Shown here: positions 5,951 through 10,143 of the stretch, one piece after another | How the letters are laid out: each line of letters starts with the position of its first letter | Numbering within the stretch: position 1 is the first letter of the stretch | Notes under the pieces: generated by a model | What the model saw: only the letters and a program-made list of their open reading frames with translations | Told to the model about the DNA's origin: nothing | Databases searched by the model: none | Source: CAYLPJ01 sp964385465 | GTDB taxonomy: Bacteria > Planctomycetota > Phycisphaerae > SM23-33 | NCBI GenBank assembly: GCA_964385465.1 | Contig: CAYLPJ010000105.1 | Coordinates: 1-10,143 of the forward strand | Reading direction: 5' to 3' | DNA length: 10,143 nt | Program-made: the position numbers and the translations under genes

Positions 5951-8679
5951 ACGGCGAGGAGGGCCTGGCCGGTCGCGGCGGGCAGGAGGCTCAGGCCCAG
6001 GACCGTCGCCCAGCCGCCCGGCCCGATCGGGCGGGTCCTCAGCAGCCCCGACAGCCCGGGCAGGTAGACCGCGGCGACCAGCAGGGCCGCGCAGGCCGCG
6101 ATCGCCCCCCAGATGTACGGGTTGCGGGTCACGGCGTTGCGGACCCACCCGGCTTCGACCTCGCGGAGGCCGAAGACGAACCACAGCTTCGTGAACCCCA
6201 GCGTCAGGAACGAGACCGTCACCGCGGCGTGCTCGTCGAGGTCCAGCCCCGTCAGCCCGACCGCCAGGGCGGCCAGCACGCACGCGGCGATCCCCACCCC
6301 CCAGCCGCCGACGCCCAGCCAGTGCCGCCGCGTCAATATCGCCTCCCCGCGCCGGCGGGGGGGGCGACGCATCACGCCCTCCTCCCCCTTGCCGACCCCC
6401 AGCGCCAGGGCAGGCAGCACGTCCGTCAGCATGTTAAGATAGAGGATCTGCAGCGGCAGCAAAGGCAGCGCGGTCCCCGCTACGGACGCCGCCGCCACCG
6501 CGAACACCTCCGCCACGTTCGTGCACAGCATGAACATCACCGACTTGCGGATGTTGTCGAAGATCACCCGGCCCTGGCGGATCGCACTCACGATGCTCGA
6601 AAACGCGTCGTCCTGGAGGACCATGTCCGAGGCCTCCCGGGCCGCGTCCGTCCCCCGTTGGCCCATGGCCACCCCGATGTCCGCCTTCTTCAGCGCCGGC
6701 GAGTCGTTGATTCCGTCGCCGGTCATCGCCACGGTGTGCCCGTCGTCCTGGAAGATGCCCACCAGGTCCAGCTTCTGCTCGGGGCTGAAGCGGGCGAACA
6801 CGTCGGTGCCCAGCACCCGCCGGCGGTCCTCCTCGCCCAGCTCGTCGGGGTCGCCGAGGTCCCCGCCGCCGACGGCCTCGACGCCCTCGTCCTCCACAAT
6901 CCCCACCTGCCGCGAGATCGCCCGCGCCGTGTCCGCCTGGTCCCCCGTGACCATGACCACCCGGATGCCCGCCTCGTGGCAGGAGTGGATCAGCTCGCCG
7001 ACGCCTTCCCGCGGCGGGTCATGGAGCCCCACCAGGCCCAGCAGCCGGAGGTCCTCGTACGGCTCGGCCGAGGGGTCCTCCACCGTCCGGTCCGCCACCG
7101 CCAGCACCCGCAGGCCGCGGGCGGCGAGCTCCTCGCCCTCCTCCGTCCAGCGGTTCTTCGCCGCGTCGTCGAGCGGTTCATCGCCGCCGGCCTCGTCGCC
7201 GTCGGCGCGGGCCTGGCGGGTGCAGACGGCCAGCACGGCCGAGGGGGCGCCCTTGACGGCGACCTCGATCTTCCCGCCGGCTTCGTGGAAGGTGGCCATC
7301 ATCATCACGTCCGGGTCGAAGGGCTCCTCCCGCCGCTCGGGCTTCTCCTCCAGCAGCTTCTCGCGGGTGAGCCCCCGCTCGGCCCCGGCCCGCAGCAGGG
7401 CGACCTCGGTGGGGTCGCCCTGGGCCTGCTGCCCGTCCCCGCCGGGCAGGGAGGCGTTGGAGCAGAGCACGCCGACGGCCAGCACGCGATCCAGCAGCGG
7501 GTCGTCGCTCCCCTCGCCCTCGCCGTCGCCGTCGCCCTCGCCGTCGCCCCCCTCGCCGCCCTTGCCCTCCTCCCCGTCCAGGCGCGTCTCGCCGGCGGGG
7601 GTGAGGACCGTATGCACCGTCATGCGGTTCTCGGTCAGCGTGCCGGTCTTGTCCGTCAGGATCACGTCCGTCGCGCCCAGCGTCTCCACCGCCGGCAGGC
7701 GGTTGATCAGCGCCTGGCGAAGCGACATCAACCACATGCCCCGAGCCAGCGCCAGGTTCGCCACGATGGGCAGCCCCTCAGGCACGGCCGCGACGCCCAG
7801 GGCTACCGCCGTGGCGATGATCAGCCGTGCCGGCTGGCCCACCAGCACGCCCGCGACGGCGATCAGCGCCGCCGCGGCCAGGACCAGCACGGCCATCCGC
7901 CGCCCGAGGTGCTCCAGCCGGCGCTCCAGGGGGGTCTCTTCGTCCTCGACCGCCTCGGCGAGCTCGGAGATCCGCCCCAGCTCGGTGTCCATGCCCGTGG
8001 CGGTCACCACGGCCTCCCCGGAGCCCTCCACCACCGTCGTGCCCTTGTAGAGCATCCCCGTACGGTCGGCCAGCGGGGTGTCGGGCTCGACGGCATCGGT
8101 TCGCTTGCCCACCGCCACCGACTCCCCCGTCAGCGCCGACTCGTCGACCGTCAGCCCGTTGGCCTCGACCAGCCGCATGTCCGCCGGCGCGACGTCGCCG
8201 GCATCCAGGATCACCACGTCCCCGGGCACGATCGACGTCGAGGCGACCTCCTGCTCCCGCCCGTCACGCCGCACCCGCGCCGCCGGCCGACCGATCTCGC
8301 GCAATGCCTCCATCGACCGTGTCGCCCGCCACTCGCTGACGAACCCGATCCCGCAGTTGACGACGATCACCGCCGCGATCGCGATCCCCTCGGGCAGGTT
8401 CCCGAACGCCAGCGACAGTACTCCCGCCGTCGCCAGGATCAGCACCACCACGCTGCGAAACTGCTCCAGGAGGATCCGCCACGTCGGGCGAGAGGCCGTC
8501 TCGCGAAGGCTGTTGGGGCCCTGGTCCTCCAGCCGGCGGTCCGCCTCGTCGCTGCCCAGCCCCTCCCCCGCGACGACGCGCAACCCCTCGGCGACCGCGT
8601 CGGCCTCGAGCGCCCAGGGCGGCTCGCCCGACGAGCCCCGCCCGCGGTCGGGGCCGTTGTCCTCTTGCTCCGGCGGCAT
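5929..8679 (-). CDS. P2-type cation-transporting ATPase, probably Ca2+
   Basis: A 916-residue membrane pump of normal family length. The start at 8679 has AAGGAG 10 bases upstream (8690-8695). Domains in order: N-terminal cation-ATPase domain (about 20-90), TM1-2, actuator domain with TGES at 184-187, TM3-4 with PEGLP at 300-304, phosphorylation motif DKTGTLT with D343, nucleotide domain with VKGAP, MVTGD, hinge GDGIND at 654-659, then TM5-10. Ligand positions known from SERCA are kept: E301 in PEGLP, N721 and E724 in TNVAEV, and N749, T752, D753 in NMLTD. This favours Ca2+ over H+ or Na+/K+, and resembles the two-site set; the TM8 glutamate could not be assigned. A Gly/Glu/Asp-rich low-complexity insert (about 365-393) follows the phosphorylation site. 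The gene lies 48 bases downstream of the baeRF gene on the same strand. Mn2+ remains possible. Confidence 0.95.
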   Translation of the reverse strand: MPPEQEDNGPDRGRGSSGEPPWALEADAVAEGLRVVAGEGLGSDEADRRLEDQGPNSLRETASRPTWRILLEQFRSVVVLILATAGVLSLAFGNLPEGIAIAAVIVVNCGIGFVSEWRATRSMEALREIGRPAARVRRDGREQEVASTSIVPGDVVILDAGDVAPADMRLVEANGLTVDESALTGESVAVGKRTDAVEPDTPLADRTGMLYKGTTVVEGSGEAVVTATGMDTELGRISELAEAVEDEETPLERRLEHLGRRMAVLVLAAAALIAVAGVLVGQPARLIIATAVALGVAAVPEGLPIVANLALARGMWLMSLRQALINRLPAVETLGATDVILTDKTGTLTENRMTVHTVLTPAGETRLDGEEGKGGEGGDGEGDGDGEGEGSDDPLLDRVLAVGVLCSNASLPGGDGQQAQGDPTEVALLRAGAERGLTREKLLEEKPERREEPFDPDVMMMATFHEAGGKIEVAVKGAPSAVLAVCTRQARADGDEAGGDEPLDDAAKNRWTEEGEELAARGLRVLAVADRTVEDPSAEPYEDLRLLGLVGLHDPPREGVGELIHSCHEAGIRVVMVTGDQADTARAISRQVGIVEDEGVEAVGGGDLGDPDELGEEDRRRVLGTDVFARFSPEQKLDLVGIFQDDGHTVAMTGDGINDSPALKKADIGVAMGQRGTDAAREASDMVLQDDAFSSIVSAIRQGRVIFDNIRKSVMFMLCTNVAEVFAVAAASVAGTALPLLPLQILYLNMLTDVLPALALGVGKGEEGVMRRPPRRRGEAILTRRHWLGVGGWGVGIAACVLAALAVGLTGLDLDEHAAVTVSFLTLGFTKLWFVFGLREVEAGWVRNAVTRNPYIWGAIAACAALLVAAVYLPGLSGLLRTRPIGPGGWATVLGLSLLPAATGQALLAVRARLRR

Positions 8680-8725
8680 GGGCGAAAAGCTCCTTGCGTC
8701 GGTGGCGGCAACGTCCCGGTGCGCC

Positions 8726-9901
8726 TCACCCCTCCGGGCGGAAGCGAAACGCCGCGGCGACGGGCGCATCACCGGGCATCTGCCCCGACCCGACGGCGTG
8801 GACGTCCGCGCCGCCCTGGAAGGCCAGCACGGCCGCGGTGTTCAACAGGTCCTCGTCCCCGGCCTGGCGCTCGTCGTGGGTCTCCATCCGCCCGCTGTCG
8901 GGGTCGAACCGACCCCAGCGGCTCTCGTCGTCGCGGACCAGCAGCAGGTCCACGGCCCGCAGCCGACCCGCCCGGAGAACCTCGCCGAGGTCGTCGTCGG
9001 CCAGGCCCGCGCCCCGCGCGGCGCCGTAGCGGTCTCTCGCGGCCGAGAGGGTCTGCTGAAAGTCGTCGGCCAGCAGGTCGACGGCCTTCTTGTGCAGCGC
9101 CTCCCGCCCGACGTCCTTGGGGTTGCCCGTCAGGCCGCGCCGGTCGAGCTGCCGGCACGAGCTGACGTGCCGGTAGATGCCCTGGATCGGCTCGGTGGCC
9201 GCCAGCAGCAGCGGCGCACGCTCGTCGCGGATCACCTTCGCGACCGCCTCGTCGATCTGCTTGCAGTAGTCGGCGAGCTTCTTCTTCTCCAGCCGCTCGT
9301 CGCCGGCGGCGCCCTGGCCGTGATAGACGGCCGGGCGGTCCTCGGCCGGCTGGTGCCCGGCCGTGCCGCTGTGGAACTCCACGTGGCGCTCGGGGTCGTC
9401 GAATCGCAGGAAGTGCTTGAAGCTCTCCGGCGCGTCGGGCAGCTCGACGGTCTCGGCGTCGGTGCGGTCGGCGCGGAGGAGGTTCACGGCGTTCTGGCTG
9501 AGCTCCAGCAGGTAGAACCGCCGATCGCGGGCCGGCGCGGCGAACAGGGGCTTGAGGTGGAAGTGCGGCGCGACGACGACGAGCTCGGGCACCTCGGCCG
9601 GCAGGCGGACGACGTGGGGCGTCCCGTCGCCGACGAACAGCCCCAGCCCCTCGCAGGGCTGCTGAGCCACCTCGCGGTCCTGGAGGAGCCTGCTGAGCGG
9701 CTCGAGGCGGTCCCGGGCCTCGGCCTGCTTGAGCCCGACGGCCTCGAGTTGCTCGGAGGCCTCGGTCAGCAGGTTCTTCAGCCGGATGGGGTCCTGGCGG
9801 ACCTCCGAGCCGGCGCGGTGGGCGGGCATCCAGATCGAGACGCTGTACAGTCCGGCGTGCGACGCGAGTGCGTGAAGTTGATCATCGGCGATGACAGTCA
9901 T
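8726..9901 (-). CDS. baeRF-family protein (bacterial eRF1/Vms1-like)
   Basis: A 391-residue soluble protein. The start at 9901 is chosen because GGAAAGGA (complement of 9907-9914) lies 5 bases upstream and the family N terminus (YSVSIWMPAHRAG, residues 19-31) then falls in place; the frame stays open upstream to 10093 but without family-like sequence. It matches my memory of bacterial archaeo-eukaryotic release factor proteins (baeRF, family 3 or 7): QDPIRLKNLL (36-45), ELVVVAPHFHLKPLF (106-120), FYLLELSQNAVNLL (129-142), DDPERHVEFHSGTAG (168-182), YHGQG (193-197), RDERAPLLLA (225-234), and the C-terminal GDEDLLNTAAV segment. The family is related to eRF1 and Vms1, which act at the ribosomal peptidyl-transferase site in termination or rescue. 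Bacterial members are essentially uncharacterised, so ribosome rescue is inference. A conventional GGQ is absent; GHQ (182-184) and HGQG (194-197) are the only nearby loops of that kind. It is first gene of a likely operon with the ATPase. Confidence 0.85.
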   Translation of the reverse strand: MTVIADDQLHALASHAGLYSVSIWMPAHRAGSEVRQDPIRLKNLLTEASEQLEAVGLKQAEARDRLEPLSRLLQDREVAQQPCEGLGLFVGDGTPHVVRLPAEVPELVVVAPHFHLKPLFAAPARDRRFYLLELSQNAVNLLRADRTDAETVELPDAPESFKHFLRFDDPERHVEFHSGTAGHQPAEDRPAVYHGQGAAGDERLEKKKLADYCKQIDEAVAKVIRDERAPLLLAATEPIQGIYRHVSSCRQLDRRGLTGNPKDVGREALHKKAVDLLADDFQQTLSAARDRYGAARGAGLADDDLGEVLRAGRLRAVDLLLVRDDESRWGRFDPDSGRMETHDERQAGDEDLLNTAAVLAFQGGADVHAVGSGQMPGDAPVAAAFRFRPEG

Positions 9902-9944
9902 ACGTATCCTTTCCGCTCCCCTCGACAGGGTCGCAATCACCTGC

Positions 9945-9950
9945 ATTGTA
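9945..9950 (-). promoter_or_regulatory. putative -10 box of the baeRF-ATPase operon
   Basis: TACAAT on the minus strand (complement of 9945-9950) matches the -10 consensus at five of six positions. It would place transcription start about 37 bases before the baeRF start codon, leaving room for the GGAAAGGA ribosome site. No recognisable -35 box lies 16-18 bases upstream, where the sequence is almost pure G/C. An activator or an alternative sigma factor would be needed if the box is real. Confidence 0.35.
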
Positions 9951-10143
9951 TGCGCCCCGTCCCCGCCCGCCGCGACGACCCCCGTGGTAACGCCCGCCGT
10001 CGGCGAAGAACCCGCCGCTCTGGCCGTCGCCCTCCAGACGCAGCTACGCGCCCTGTGGAGTGCGGCGGCAACGACGCCGCTTTCGAGTGGCACAGGGGGC
10101 CCTTTCGGCGGCTGACGCTGCCACGCTTGCCGCGACGGGCCCG

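Noticed and set aside
5743..9165. A 1140-residue open frame on the plus strand across the convergent gap, the ATPase and most of the baeRF gene.
   Set aside because: It is antisense to two recognisable genes, its translation is Arg/Gly/Pro/His-rich low complexity with no domain, and long antisense frames are expected at this G+C content.
9902..10093. N-terminal extension of the baeRF gene to a start at 10093.
   Set aside because: The extra 64 residues are not family-like, and GGAAAGGA sits 5 bases before the ATG at 9901, where the conserved N terminus begins.

Overview
This is a GC-rich bacterial chromosomal segment, about 70% G+C judged by eye, with seven protein genes and one tRNA. It carries no visible transposase, integrase, CRISPR array or phage gene. 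The gene set suggests a free-living, envelope-rich bacterium: a secreted protein with LTxxQ-type motifs, a membrane M48 peptidase, a Gly-rich lipoprotein with a HAD domain, a secreted trypsin-like protease, and a baeRF-type release-factor homologue beside a P-type ATPase. I lean towards Planctomycetota or a related group, but this is inference from style and not a marker-based assignment.

Left part, 1-974, minus strand. A tRNA with anticodon CAT runs off the left edge. It has a plausible promoter, and upstream of that sits a strong intrinsic terminator. The terminator ends the minus-strand gene for a highly charged exported protein with four LTxxQ-like motifs.

Middle part, 1124-5631, plus strand. 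A multi-pass M48 zinc peptidase is followed after 4 bases by an SDR oxidoreductase, so the two are probably co-transcribed. The SDR stop codon lies inside the -10 element of a good promoter. That promoter drives a lipoprotein with an Ig-like region, an App1/LNS2-like HAD phosphatase domain and a C-terminal run of 34 consecutive aspartates. A secreted trypsin-like serine protease follows after 142 bases.

Convergent gap, 5632-5928. No gene is visible. It holds two hairpins flanking a 45-base AT-rich island, four copies of the heptamer GCGGACA (three of them exactly 9 bases apart), and a 28-base near-identical direct repeat. One copy of that repeat covers the stop codon of the ATPase gene.

Right part, 5929-9901, minus strand. 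A baeRF-family protein (eRF1/Vms1-like) is followed after 48 bases by a full-length P2-type cation ATPase. The ATPase has the complete set of Ca2+-ligand positions visible in TM4, TM5 and TM6. The two probably form an operon with a promoter near 9945. Bases 9902-10143 hold the leader and that promoter and otherwise show nothing I can support.

The most unusual items are the poly-Asp lipoprotein phosphatase, the baeRF/Ca2+-ATPase pairing, and the structured repeat-rich convergent gap. I see no clear multi-gene new system; these are leads.
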